A DNA stretch of 64,000 bases, taken from the NCBI RefSeq assembly GCF_018917865.1, contig NZ_JAHLPM010000006.1:1-64000 (forward strand), written 5' to 3'. Of this stretch, positions 37,065 to 46,264 are shown one piece after another; within the stretch, counting starts at the first letter, position 1; every line of letters begins with the position of its first letter. This DNA comes from Tissierella simiarum. Its GTDB lineage: Bacteria > Bacillota > Clostridia > Tissierellales > Tissierellaceae. Below the pieces are notes generated by a model that did not search any database, was not told where the DNA came from, and worked only from the letters and a program-made list of their open reading frames with translations. The translations under genes and the position numbers were made by a program.

Positions 37065-38372
37065 CTATATCTTTGAATCTAATAAAAATATTATTATTAG
37101 CAATATTAAAAAACTTTCAAAAATATCTCCTTCAAAGAAAGCTGGAGTTGTTGATGGAGGTTTCGAAGGCTTAGAAGGTTTTCTTCTTCCTGATTGTTGA
37201 ACACCATCATCAAACAATATTTTTAAGTTAAGCATACCTGCGCCTTGATTTTCTTTAGAATCATTAAGATCTATACAAGATCTAGCAATCTTATTTTTTA
37301 CTTCTCTTGGAGAAAGATTAGCATTTTTATTTAAAAGAAGAGCCACGCTTCCTGATATTAGCGGTGTAGCCATAGAAGTTCCACTTAGAGCAAGATATCC
37401 ATCTAGTTTTGTATTAGACAGAGATTTTATATTTACTCCTGGAGCCACAATATCAGGCTTTATTAGACCATCTTTAGTAGGACCTCTACTGGAAAAAGAG
37501 GCAATGGTATCATCTGATGGATCTATAGTTCTTTTATCATCAACAGCACCAACAGTTATAACTTCTGAGCTAATGCCAGGAGATAGTATGGTTCCTTCAT
37601 TTGGTCCGCTATTTCCTGCAGCGGTTATTACTATTAGTCCATTTTTTACAGCTTCTTGTGCAGCTTTACATAGGGGATCTTTTTGACAAGAATTATTAGG
37701 GGGACTTCCTAAAGAAAGATTAATTATTCTTGTGTTATATTTATTTTTAGTTTCTACTGCATAGGATAGAGCTGCTATAATATCAGATGTATTTCCACTT
37801 CCATTTTCATCTAAAGCTTTGATACCTAGTATGTTAGACTTAGGGGCTACTCCTGTATATTTTCCTTTAGATGCATACCCATTTCCCCCGATGATTCCTG
37901 CTACGTGTGTACCATGACCATTATCGTCATAAGGAGAGTCTTTACCATTTACAAAGTCTTTAAATCCAATAATTCGGTTATCAGGTCTAGTTAAATCCTC
38001 ATGAGGAGCTACACCTGTGTCTATAACTGCTACAGTTATTCCTTCACCTTCATAACCTTTTTCATGAGGGAAATATGCTTCCATGGTAGGTGTAGCAATA
38101 TCTAGTAAAGTATATACTTTTGAATCAAAACTAATGTAATCTACTTCTGGGCTATTAGCTAATTTATAGATTATATCAGTAGTCATGTGCCCAGCAAACC
38201 CTTCTATTAGAGGCAGGTTTGATTTTATTTTTGTAGATAAGTTTGAAATATTCTCCTTAAGATTTGAACTATTTTTATTAAATTGGATTATTACAGGCAA
38301 TTCCTCTCTAGATTGAGCCATAACCTTGGCACTTAAAATTGGACATAGTTTAGAATTACTCATTTTTCTCAC
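37065..38372 (-). CDS. S8 family (subtilisin-like) serine peptidase
   Basis: A subtilase of about 435 residues. An N-terminal inhibitor-like propeptide (about 22-90) precedes the catalytic domain with Asp in VAVIDTGVAPHEDL, His in NGHGTHVAGIIGG and Ser in SGTSMATPLISG. There is no N-terminal signal peptide. The C-terminus has a proline/serine linker and then a hydrophobic stretch (ILLIIIFLLDSKI) that could anchor in the membrane. The GTG at 38372 is favoured because GGAAGGTGG precedes it at normal spacing; the ATG at 38363 is possible. The gene is head-on to replication. Confidence 0.87.
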   Translation of the reverse strand: MRKMSNSKLCPILSAKVMAQSREELPVIIQFNKNSSNLKENISNLSTKIKSNLPLIEGFAGHMTTDIIYKLANSPEVDYISFDSKVYTLLDIATPTMEAYFPHEKGYEGEGITVAVIDTGVAPHEDLTRPDNRIIGFKDFVNGKDSPYDDNGHGTHVAGIIGGNGYASKGKYTGVAPKSNILGIKALDENGSGNTSDIIAALSYAVETKNKYNTRIINLSLGSPPNNSCQKDPLCKAAQEAVKNGLIVITAAGNSGPNEGTILSPGISSEVITVGAVDDKRTIDPSDDTIASFSSRGPTKDGLIKPDIVAPGVNIKSLSNTKLDGYLALSGTSMATPLISGSVALLLNKNANLSPREVKNKIARSCIDLNDSKENQGAGMLNLKILFDDGVQQSGRRKPSKPSKPPSTTPAFFEGDIFESFLILLIIIFLLDSKI

Positions 38373-38518
38373 TATTACCACCTTCCTTGTTCTATTCTAT
38401 GCTTAAAAAAAATAAAATGTGCCGAAAAGAACAAAGACTTCTATGGTAAATATGATGAATTTATAAAAATATATTTAGGATAAAGTTATATTAAAAAACT
38501 TATGATTTATTATAGATA

Positions 38519-38544
38519 TAAAAAAAGCCCAAAAGGGCTTTTTT
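38519..38544 (-). terminator. Terminator after the P-type ATPase gene
   Basis: AAAAAAGCCC / GGGCTTTTTT stem with an AAAA loop, ending in T residues on the minus strand. It overlaps the stop codon by two bases. Confidence 0.9.
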
Positions 38545-41230
38545 ATCTTTTTCTAATTATTACTTTATAGAGCTCACCTACAACAAGAGGAATAAATGCA
38601 TAGGTCAATACTATTTCCCAATCTCTTAAACCAAGGGCAAAGGTATCAAATATTGGTTGTAAGAAAGGTAAGTATAGCACTCCTAATAATAAAACAAATG
38701 AAAATAACATAGCGTATACTAACGTTTTATTGGAGAAAAACCCAATTGTAAATAAAGAGTGTTTTTCAGATCTACTAGAGTTAGCTCTTAATAATTCAGC
38801 AGTTATTAATGTAGTAAAGACTATAGTTCTAGCCATAGCTGGATTATCTATTCCATAGGTTCTAAGTCCCCATCTATAGGCTAATAAAGAAGTTACAGTT
38901 ATGGCTACACTTTGAAAAATTATAGCACTAACCATTCCCTTATCAAGAATAGGTTCATTAGGATTTCTAGGAGGATTCTTCATTATATCAGGGTCACCTT
39001 TTTCTACACCTAGAGCTAAAGCAGGAAAACTATCTGTTATTAGATTTAGCCATAATAATTGTATTGGTAATAAGGGTATAGGTAAATTAAATAATATACT
39101 TAAGAAGACCAATAAGATTTCTCCTATATTACAAGACAAAAGGAAGAAAACAAACTTCTTAATATTACTATATATAATTCTACCCTCTTCAACGGCTGAT
39201 ACAATACTAGCAAAGTTATCATCTGTTAAGATTAGTTCTGCTGTGTTTTTAGCTACATCAGTACCAGTAATTCCCATGGATACGCCGATATCTGCTCTTT
39301 TTAAAGCTAATGCATCGTTAACACCATCACCAGTCATAGCAGTAATTTCTCCATTAGCTTTTAATGCACTTACAATTCTTACTTTATGTTCTGGTGATAC
39401 TCTAGCATAAACTTTAGTATGCTTAACTACTTCTCTTAATTCTTCATCAGAAATTTTATTTAATTCTTCTCCCATCATTGCTTCATCAATGGATTCTGCC
39501 ATTCCTAGTTCTTTGGCTATAGCAAAGGCAGTTTCTTTATAGTCACCAGTAATCATTACAGTCTTAATCCCAGCTTCTTTACACCTTCTAATAGCTTCCA
39601 TTGCTTCAACTCTTGGAGGATCTATCATGCCTACTAATCCTACAAAAGTCATATCATTTTCATTTGTATCGGAAGAAATATTATCAGGTAAAGTTTCATA
39701 TTCTCTATAGGCAAAGGCTAATACCCTCAAAGCATCTTTAGAAAAAGAACTGTTTACATCTAAAACTTCTTTTTTAAGATTATCATCAAAGGGAACTATT
39801 TCACCATTAATACTAATACGACTACATCTATTAATTACTATGTCTGGTCCTCCCTTAGTGAAAGAAACTATTTTTCCAGGAACATAATTTTTATGGAAGG
39901 TAGTCATCATTTTTCTATCTGAATCAAATGGAATTTCTTCAATCCTAGGAAATTCACTATTAATTTCATTTCTATCAATATTACCTTTACCTGCTAAAGT
40001 AATTAAAGCACCTTCTGTAGGATCACCTACAACTCTATAGCCTTCGGAAGTTTTTTCTAATAAAGCATCATTACATAGGGCACTTATAGATGTTAAAGTT
40101 TCTAGATCTCCAATTTCTCCAGAAGAAATAGTATATTCTCCTAATTTAAATTCTCCTTCTGGATCGTAGCCTCTTCCTGTTACATCCAATATTTTACCAT
40201 CAGTATAAACTTTAACTACAGTCATTTCGTTTTGAGTTAAAGTACCAGTTTTATCAGAACATATAACTGTGGTACATCCTAAAGTTTCTACAGCTAAAAG
40301 CTTTTTAACTATAGCATGTCGTTTAACCATTTTATTCATGCCAATAGCTAAAACAATAGTAACTATAGCAGGTAGTCCTTCAGGTATGGCAGCCACGGCT
40401 AAACTTATAGCAACCATAAACATTTCTAGAATTTCTCTGCCTTGGAGTAATCCTATGCCAAAAACTAAAGCACAAACTAGTATACAAGCTATTCCTAAAT
40501 ACTTACCTAGTTCATTTAATTTTTTTTGTAAAGGAGTAGTTTCGTTTTCAAAGGTTTGAATCATAGTTGCAATTTTGCCTATCTCAGTTCCATGTCCTGT
40601 TTCTACAACTATACCTTTTCCCCTACCATAAGTAACTATTGTACTCATATAAGCCATGTTACTTCTGTCTCCTAAGGAAACTTCTTCGTCAAAGGTTATA
40701 TCACTTCGTTTCTCTACAGGAACAGATTCTCCTGTTAAAGAAGCTTCTTCGATTTTTAGATTAGAACTTTCAATAAGTCTTAAATCTGCTGGAATAATAT
40801 CTCCAGCTTCCAAAACTACTATATCACCAGGAACCAAAGAGTTCGCTGGTACTACAGTAGTATGGCCATTTCTAATTACTTTAGCATTAGGTGAAGCCAT
40901 TTTCCTTAATGCATCTAAGGCCTTTTCAGCCCTACCTTCCTGATAGATTCCTAAGAAAGCATTTATAAAGACTATTGCTATAATAACTATTGCATCTTTA
41001 ACTTCACCAACGAAAAATGAGATTACTGCTGCTCCAATTAAAATAAGAACGAGGAAATCTGAAAATTGAGCTATTACCTTTGATAAGAAGCTGCTTTTTT
41101 CTTCTTCTTTTAATTCATTGGTACCATATTTATCTAACCTTTCTTGGACGTCATTATCATTAAGACCTTGATCCAAGGTAGTGTTAAGGTTAGATAAAAG
41201 TTCTTCTTTACTTTGTCTGTACCATTCCAT
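38543..41230 (-). CDS. P-type cation-transporting ATPase (Ca2+/Mn2+ type, P2A-like)
   Basis: An 895-residue P-type ATPase. In order: N-terminal cation-ATPase domain, helices 1-2, actuator domain with SLTGESVPVEK, helices 3-4 with the ion-site motif AAIPEGLPAIV, the phosphorylation site CSDKTGTLTQNEMT near residue 326, the nucleotide domain, MITGDYKETA, TGDGVNDALALKRADIG, and a six-helix C-terminal segment. The PEGL motif places it with SERCA/PMR1-type pumps. A yybP-ykoY manganese riboswitch lies in the leader, so export of Mn2+ along with or instead of Ca2+ is likely. It is head-on to replication. Confidence 0.93.
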   Translation of the reverse strand: MEWYRQSKEELLSNLNTTLDQGLNDNDVQERLDKYGTNELKEEEKSSFLSKVIAQFSDFLVLILIGAAVISFFVGEVKDAIVIIAIVFINAFLGIYQEGRAEKALDALRKMASPNAKVIRNGHTTVVPANSLVPGDIVVLEAGDIIPADLRLIESSNLKIEEASLTGESVPVEKRSDITFDEEVSLGDRSNMAYMSTIVTYGRGKGIVVETGHGTEIGKIATMIQTFENETTPLQKKLNELGKYLGIACILVCALVFGIGLLQGREILEMFMVAISLAVAAIPEGLPAIVTIVLAIGMNKMVKRHAIVKKLLAVETLGCTTVICSDKTGTLTQNEMTVVKVYTDGKILDVTGRGYDPEGEFKLGEYTISSGEIGDLETLTSISALCNDALLEKTSEGYRVVGDPTEGALITLAGKGNIDRNEINSEFPRIEEIPFDSDRKMMTTFHKNYVPGKIVSFTKGGPDIVINRCSRISINGEIVPFDDNLKKEVLDVNSSFSKDALRVLAFAYREYETLPDNISSDTNENDMTFVGLVGMIDPPRVEAMEAIRRCKEAGIKTVMITGDYKETAFAIAKELGMAESIDEAMMGEELNKISDEELREVVKHTKVYARVSPEHKVRIVSALKANGEITAMTGDGVNDALALKRADIGVSMGITGTDVAKNTAELILTDDNFASIVSAVEEGRIIYSNIKKFVFFLLSCNIGEILLVFLSILFNLPIPLLPIQLLWLNLITDSFPALALGVEKGDPDIMKNPPRNPNEPILDKGMVSAIIFQSVAITVTSLLAYRWGLRTYGIDNPAMARTIVFTTLITAELLRANSSRSEKHSLFTIGFFSNKTLVYAMLFSFVLLLGVLYLPFLQPIFDTFALGLRDWEIVLTYAFIPLVVGELYKVIIRKR

Positions 41231-41362
41231 CTTACCGTCTCCCTTTCTTCATATATATTACTAATTAGTATACCACTTAATTTTAAAAAAAATCATTAAG
41301 TGTTACTTTATGGAAACCCATTGAACTGGAAAATTAAAAATGTTAAAATAAAATTTGGATAC

Positions 41363-41490
41363 AAAAAGACCTTTGTTTAAACCACAAGGTTTAAACAAAG
41401 GTCTTGCTTCCTAATAGAAGATAGGCAGTTAGCCGGGAAAAATCCGTATTGACGACTAACTAATTTTAAGCTACTCCCCTCTGATGTATC
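41363..41490 (-). promoter_or_regulatory. yybP-ykoY manganese riboswitch with intrinsic terminator
   Basis: On the minus strand the leader contains AGAGGGGAGTAGCT (41468-41481) and GTCGTCAATACGG, then CCGGCTAAC and GCAAGACCTTTG. These are the conserved elements of the yybP-ykoY aptamer, which senses Mn2+. A perfect 18-bp terminator stem (41366-41383 with 41388-41405, ACAA loop) and a short T tract follow. Mn2+ binding is expected to prevent termination and switch on the ATPase gene 130 bases downstream. Confidence 0.9.
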
Positions 41491-41492
41491 AT

Positions 41493-41521
41493 ATTATATA
41501 GTAAACTAATTTTAAATTCAA
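41493..41521 (-). promoter_or_regulatory. Promoter of the riboswitch-ATPase transcript
   Basis: On the minus strand TTGAAT (41516-41521), a 17-base spacer and TATAAT (41493-41498) stand directly upstream of the aptamer. Confidence 0.75.
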
Positions 41522-41578
41522 TAGGTTAAAAAAATAATATTTTATATAAAATTAGCGGCAAGTCTTATTAAGGAGGAT

Positions 41579-41607
41579 TTGACAATAATAGTCCTTTATT
41601 AGATAAT
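41579..41607 (+). promoter_or_regulatory. Candidate walR operon promoter
   Basis: TTGACA (41579-41584), a 17-base spacer and GATAAT (41602-41607), about 70 bases before walR. The promoter diverges from the riboswitch promoter. Confidence 0.65.
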
Positions 41608-41678
41608 TTAAAGAAGGGAATTTACATTAGAGCATAGGTTTAATCTACATAAAAAATATAGGTTTGGAGTGATTTTTT

Positions 41679-42368
41679 GTGGATAAAAAGATATTGATAG
41701 TTGATGACGAAAGATCCATTGCTGACATTATAAAATTTAACCTAGAAAAGGAAGGTTACTTTGTAGAGACAGCCTACGATGGGGAAGAAGGAGTAAAGAG
41801 AGTATATGAACTATTACCTGACTTAGTAGTTTTAGATATTATGATGCCTAAAAAAGATGGATTCCAAGTGTTAAAGGAAATTAGGAAAGATTTAAAAGTT
41901 CCAGTAATCATGTTAACAGCTAAAGAAGAAGAAGTAGATAAGGTACTAGGACTAGAATTAGGAGCTGATGATTATATTACAAAGCCTTTTAGTATGAGAG
42001 AATTAGTTGCGAGAATTAAGGCTAATTTAAGAAGAGTAGACTTTTCAAATATAGAGTCTAATGGAGACGTAATTGTATCTGAAGAATTATCTATAGATTT
42101 AAATAAATATGAGGTTAAAAAGAAGGGACAGGTTGTAGAACTTACTTTAAGAGAATTCGAACTGTTAAAATTCTTAGCTTCTAGTGCAGAGCAAGTTTTT
42201 TCAAGAGAACAGCTATTAGAAGAAGTCTGGGGATACGAATATTATGGAGATATTAGAACTGTAGATGTTACCGTAAGACGCCTTAGAGAGAAGATTGAAG
42301 ATAATGGCGGAGAATTCAAGTACATTATGACAAAACGAGGTGTGGGCTACTACTTCAGGAGGGGCTAA
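41679..42368 (+). CDS. walR: Response regulator WalR (YycF)
   Basis: A 229-residue OmpR-type regulator. The receiver domain has the acid pocket D9/D10 and phospho-acceptor D53 (VVLDIMMPKKDGF). The winged helix at the C-terminus (TVDVTVRRLREKI; MTKRGVGYYF) binds DNA. With WalK it controls cell-wall hydrolases and is usually essential in Firmicutes. The start is GTG, preceded by GGAGTGA. Synteny with walK, yycH, yycI, walJ and htrA identifies it; phoP would be the alternative on domains alone. Confidence 0.94.
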   Translation: MDKKILIVDDERSIADIIKFNLEKEGYFVETAYDGEEGVKRVYELLPDLVVLDIMMPKKDGFQVLKEIRKDLKVPVIMLTAKEEEVDKVLGLELGADDYITKPFSMRELVARIKANLRRVDFSNIESNGDVIVSEELSIDLNKYEVKKKGQVVELTLREFELLKFLASSAEQVFSREQLLEEVWGYEYYGDIRTVDVTVRRLREKIEDNGGEFKYIMTKRGVGYYFRRG

Positions 42369-42370
42369 CC

Positions 42371-44179
42371 ATGTTTACAAACATAAGATGGAAGTTTATT
42401 TTAGTCTATTTCCTACTAGTATTTATTGCTATGGTAATAGTAGGTGTATTTATAATAGAAAAGTTTGAAGATCAACAGATTACAAATATTACCAATACCA
42501 TGGAACAACATATAGAGACCATAATTGGTACTTCTAGTTATATATCTAAAGATGATTGGTCCGAGGTTAGAGAGGAAATTCAAGACACTGTAAATGAGTG
42601 GAGATTAGATGGTAAAGAAACTCTATATGTTATATATGACGAAGATATACCAACTATCATAGCTTCTTCTTCAAAGAATTATGAAAGGGATATTGGGCAA
42701 AACGCTTTACATTATAAAAAGCTAGATTCTAGTTTAATATTTGAAGCTTATAATGGAGAAAAAAATGCAAATATTAAAGAGGATAAAAATGACGGTTTAA
42801 TGACTCAGCATCTAGCTTATCCAGTATTAGACAAGGTAGGCCAAGTAAAAGGTATTTTATATATGACTGCTACTTTAAATGATGTATATGATACTTTAAA
42901 TGAAACTAAGAAAATATTGACCAATGCAACTATATTAGCTCTTTTAATTACAGTATTTCTAGGATTTCTAATAGCTAGTAGTATTACAGAGCCTATTAGA
43001 GATGTAACTAAAAAAGCAGAAAAAATGGCTAAAGGAGATTTTGATCAATTTGTTGAAGTAAAATCAGATGATGAAATTGGTCAGCTTGCTAGTATGTTTA
43101 ACTATTTAACTTTAAAGCTTAAAGATACTATTCAAGAAATGGATTTAGAAAAATCTAAGTTAGATACTATTTTTAACTATATGGCAGATGGAGTTATTGC
43201 TATTGATATTAAAGGTCATATTATTCATGCAAATCCTATAGCTATGGATATCTTAGATTTAACTCGAGAAGATATTATAACACCGAATATAATTGAAAAG
43301 AAGAACTTTCCTGAAGAATATATAAATCTTACAAAAATAGATTATGAGAAAAGTGATACTTTAGAAGGAGATACAATAATAGAGATTAATTCAGAGGTAT
43401 ACAAGGTAAAATATGCACCTTTTAAAAATGAAAAAAATAATATTGGAGGACTAATAATTGTATTCCAAGATATTACAGATGAACATAAACTAGATAATAT
43501 GAGGAAAGAATTTGTAGCTAATGTATCACATGAATTAAAAACTCCTATTACAACAATAAAGAGTTACGCAGAAACATTGATGGAAAGTGATGTTGATGAG
43601 AAACTTACCCATAAGTTTTTATCTGTAATAGATAATGAATGTGATAGAATGGCTAGGATTGTAAGGGATTTGCTTCAGCTTTCAAATTTAGATTATAATA
43701 AAACTAAATGGCAAAAGACAGAGGTATCTGTAGAAAGATTAATAAAAGATGTGTTGTTAAAATTAGATTTTGCTTTTAAAGAAAAGGGTCAGAAATATAG
43801 CATTAACATAGAAGAGAATCTTCCAAATATTGTTGTAGATAAAGATGGTATAGAACAGGTAATACTAAATATAGTATCTAATGCAATTAAATATACCCAG
43901 AATCAAGGAGAAATTAATATTAAATCAATAAGAGATGAATATAAGGTAATAATTAAAGTAAAAGATAATGGAAGTGGTATTCCAGAAGAAGATCAGCAGA
44001 GAATATTTGAAAGATTTTATAGAGTGGATAAGGGTAGAAGCAGGGAACTAGGTGGTACTGGGCTAGGACTATCTATTGCTAAACAAATTATTGAGGCCCA
44101 TAATGGAGAAATTGTTTTAAAAAGTAAATTTGGAGAAGGTACAGAAGTCAGTATAATATTGCCTTATACTAGAGTGTAA
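42371..44179 (+). CDS. walK: Sensor histidine kinase WalK (YycG)
   Basis: A 602-residue membrane kinase. Two membrane helices (about 9-29 and 182-204) flank an extracellular sensor domain. HAMP (about 207-257), PAS (about 260-370), the HisKA dimer domain with phospho-acceptor H387 in VSHELKTPITT, and the ATPase domain (NIVSNAIKYT; DNGSGIPEED; GGTGLGLSIAKQI) follow. It starts 2 bases after walR. It senses the state of cell-wall synthesis and phosphorylates WalR. Confidence 0.94.
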   Translation: MFTNIRWKFILVYFLLVFIAMVIVGVFIIEKFEDQQITNITNTMEQHIETIIGTSSYISKDDWSEVREEIQDTVNEWRLDGKETLYVIYDEDIPTIIASSSKNYERDIGQNALHYKKLDSSLIFEAYNGEKNANIKEDKNDGLMTQHLAYPVLDKVGQVKGILYMTATLNDVYDTLNETKKILTNATILALLITVFLGFLIASSITEPIRDVTKKAEKMAKGDFDQFVEVKSDDEIGQLASMFNYLTLKLKDTIQEMDLEKSKLDTIFNYMADGVIAIDIKGHIIHANPIAMDILDLTREDIITPNIIEKKNFPEEYINLTKIDYEKSDTLEGDTIIEINSEVYKVKYAPFKNEKNNIGGLIIVFQDITDEHKLDNMRKEFVANVSHELKTPITTIKSYAETLMESDVDEKLTHKFLSVIDNECDRMARIVRDLLQLSNLDYNKTKWQKTEVSVERLIKDVLLKLDFAFKEKGQKYSINIEENLPNIVVDKDGIEQVILNIVSNAIKYTQNQGEINIKSIRDEYKVIIKVKDNGSGIPEEDQQRIFERFYRVDKGRSRELGGTGLGLSIAKQIIEAHNGEIVLKSKFGEGTEVSIILPYTRV

Positions 44180-44196
44180 TTTAATCTTAATTGGGT

Positions 44197-44229
44197 TGTA
44201 ATACTTTTGTAACATATTTGGTATATAAT
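44197..44229 (+). promoter_or_regulatory. WalR box and promoter downstream of walK
   Basis: TGTAAT (44197-44202), 5 bases, TGTAAC (44208-44213) is an exact WalR consensus pair. A TATAAT at 44224-44229 lies 10 bases further on, with the second half-site close to the expected -35 position. This suggests a WalR-controlled internal promoter for the small secreted protein and possibly the distal operon. Confidence 0.7.
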
Positions 44230-44269
44230 GATAGTGTCCTATAATATATAGAAAAGGAGGTTGGAATAA

Positions 44270-44782
44270 ATGTGGAAGAAAATATTAGCAAGTATGTTAA
44301 TTGCAACAAGTATCTTAACTTTTAGCCCAGTAGGACATGCGGCAAATTTAGATACTAAGAATAAATCCGAAACTAAAGTAGAAGCATCTAAATATGAAGT
44401 TATAAGCCCTGAAAAAGACCCTTATTCTATTGAAGATAAGGTGGTACTCATTAGTGGTAAGGCACCTGAAGGAACTTCTGTGGTAATAGATGTTTTTGGA
44501 ACTGCAGATCTTACTACAAAGAATTTTAATTTAGATAAGCTGCCTTCAGAAGAGGATTATATCAGCATATCTAGTGATACCGTTAAGGCTGGTAATATGG
44601 GATTTTTTAAAAAGCAAATTGATTTAGTTATGGGAATAAATAAAGTAGTAATTACCTTTAAAGTTGACAATGTTTCTCCTATAGAAAAAATAATTTATGT
44701 ATCAGATAAGGGAAAAGCTGAGGAAGAAATAAAAAGTACTAAAGATAAGAGTACTACAGATGCATTGGTTCCTAAAAAATAA
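44270..44782 (+). CDS. Small secreted protein of the wal operon, function unknown
   Basis: A 170-residue protein with a signal peptide (1-24, cleavage likely after GHA) and no lipobox. Residues about 38-150 look like a single beta-rich, Ig-like domain (DKVVLISGKAPEGTSVVIDVFG; VDNVSPIEKIIYVS). The tail is lysine/serine-rich. AAAGGAGG precedes the ATG. It lies between walK and yycH, where Bacillus has no extra gene, and a WalR box stands in front. I do not recognise a named family. An extracellular partner of WalK or a wall-associated protein is a guess from position. Confidence 0.75.
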   Translation: MWKKILASMLIATSILTFSPVGHAANLDTKNKSETKVEASKYEVISPEKDPYSIEDKVVLISGKAPEGTSVVIDVFGTADLTTKNFNLDKLPSEEDYISISSDTVKAGNMGFFKKQIDLVMGINKVVITFKVDNVSPIEKIIYVSDKGKAEEEIKSTKDKSTTDALVPKK

Positions 44783-44813
44783 TACTTACCTTAGGTATTG
44801 GAGATGATTTATT

Positions 44814-46241
44814 ATGAAAGAAAGATTTAAAACTTTTCTCCTTCTATCATTGGTATGTATTAGTGTCATTTTTACAAAAAAGCTGTGGATTCAGCTACCC
44901 AATGAAATATTTGGAATGTTTAAAAAAGAAGAGGTAGTAAGTGCATCTTATCTATTATCAGATATGATAACACCGAATAAATATCTACTTAATTTTAATG
45001 AAAAAAATCACACTCTATTATATGATGATAATAAATATAGCTTATGGACAAGTACTCGTGGAATTCTGGTAGATGTTTTAAGCTCAAAAAATATTAAGAC
45101 CGCTGATCTATCCAATGAAGAATTTTTAACTTATCATGGGAAAAAGTCCATTATTTTTTATTTCCCAGAAAAAATAAATACTTATATACTTGCCAAAGCA
45201 TTAGACGTAAAAGACCCTAATTCTATTGCTGATATAATGCCTAGCATAACTAGTATATATTTATATTTGGGCAAAGACGATACTTTTTTCGTTTTTAGCA
45301 CAAAGGATAAGCATTTAGCAGTTTATGATTTGACAATTGATACAAAATATTTAAGAGATCAGCTTATTTCCATTGAAGCATCCAAGGACTATACCTATTA
45401 TTATTCCATGAGAGAAACTTTAGGCACAAAAAATGACATATATATTCCTTATGAGATGTCTAATGCATTGCCTACAGTATATGTGGAGAATGAAATTAGT
45501 TCTATAGATGAGCATAGAACAAGAGAAATAGCAAAAAAATTTTTTAATAAAGATATTGATTATATTAAAGAAATTATTGAAAATAATGGTTCTGCTATAT
45601 ATGTTTATAATCAGCGGGTTTTAAAAATTAATAAAAATGGACTTTTAGAATATTTTTATCCTTTAGAAGAACCCGTTGGAGAAAGAAACTTATATGTCAG
45701 TTTAAATTCTGCTGCTGATTTTATATCTAAAAATATTGGAATACCAAGAGGCATGTATTTAGCTAAAATAGAGGAAATAAAGTCAGAAGCAAGTTTAGGT
45801 TATAGATTAACTTTTAAATATAGAATAAGAGGAATTCCAGTTGTTCTTGGGAGTAGTGAAATAGAAGATTTTATCCAGATAGATGTCTTTAATAAATATA
45901 TAAGAAATTATAAGCAGTTTATCAGAAAGGATATGAAAATAAAGGTTGATAGTGTTTCAAAAAACAATGTAATGTTATCACCCTTTGATGTTATAGATAT
46001 GAATTATGGTCTTTTAGAAAAAAGATATATACAATATAAGGAAAAAGACAAAAAAGAAATAACAGAAGAGTCAATAACAGAAGAGGTTCTATCATCTATA
46101 GAAGATATAACCCTAGCTTACTTTGATCCTTGTCTAAAAGACAAAGAAGACAAACTTATTGGAGTGTGGTTAATTAAAACAGGGGGAAGGATATACGCTT
46201 TTGATGTTAGCAATGGAAAATTAGTATTTGAAAAAAATTGA
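44814..46241 (+). CDS. yycH: Two-component system regulator YycH
   Basis: A 475-residue protein with one N-terminal membrane helix (about 8-25) and a large extracytoplasmic part. Sequence similarity to YycH is mainly in overall pattern (RIRGIPVVLGSSEIEDFIQIDVF); the position between walK and yycI decides the call. In Bacillus subtilis YycH and YycI contact WalK through their membrane helices and modulate its activity. Confidence 0.82.
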   Translation: MKERFKTFLLLSLVCISVIFTKKLWIQLPNEIFGMFKKEEVVSASYLLSDMITPNKYLLNFNEKNHTLLYDDNKYSLWTSTRGILVDVLSSKNIKTADLSNEEFLTYHGKKSIIFYFPEKINTYILAKALDVKDPNSIADIMPSITSIYLYLGKDDTFFVFSTKDKHLAVYDLTIDTKYLRDQLISIEASKDYTYYYSMRETLGTKNDIYIPYEMSNALPTVYVENEISSIDEHRTREIAKKFFNKDIDYIKEIIENNGSAIYVYNQRVLKINKNGLLEYFYPLEEPVGERNLYVSLNSAADFISKNIGIPRGMYLAKIEEIKSEASLGYRLTFKYRIRGIPVVLGSSEIEDFIQIDVFNKYIRNYKQFIRKDMKIKVDSVSKNNVMLSPFDVIDMNYGLLEKRYIQYKEKDKKEITEESITEEVLSSIEDITLAYFDPCLKDKEDKLIGVWLIKTGGRIYAFDVSNGKLVFEKN

Positions 46242-46264
46242 AGGATTTTGGATGGTGAATTTTA

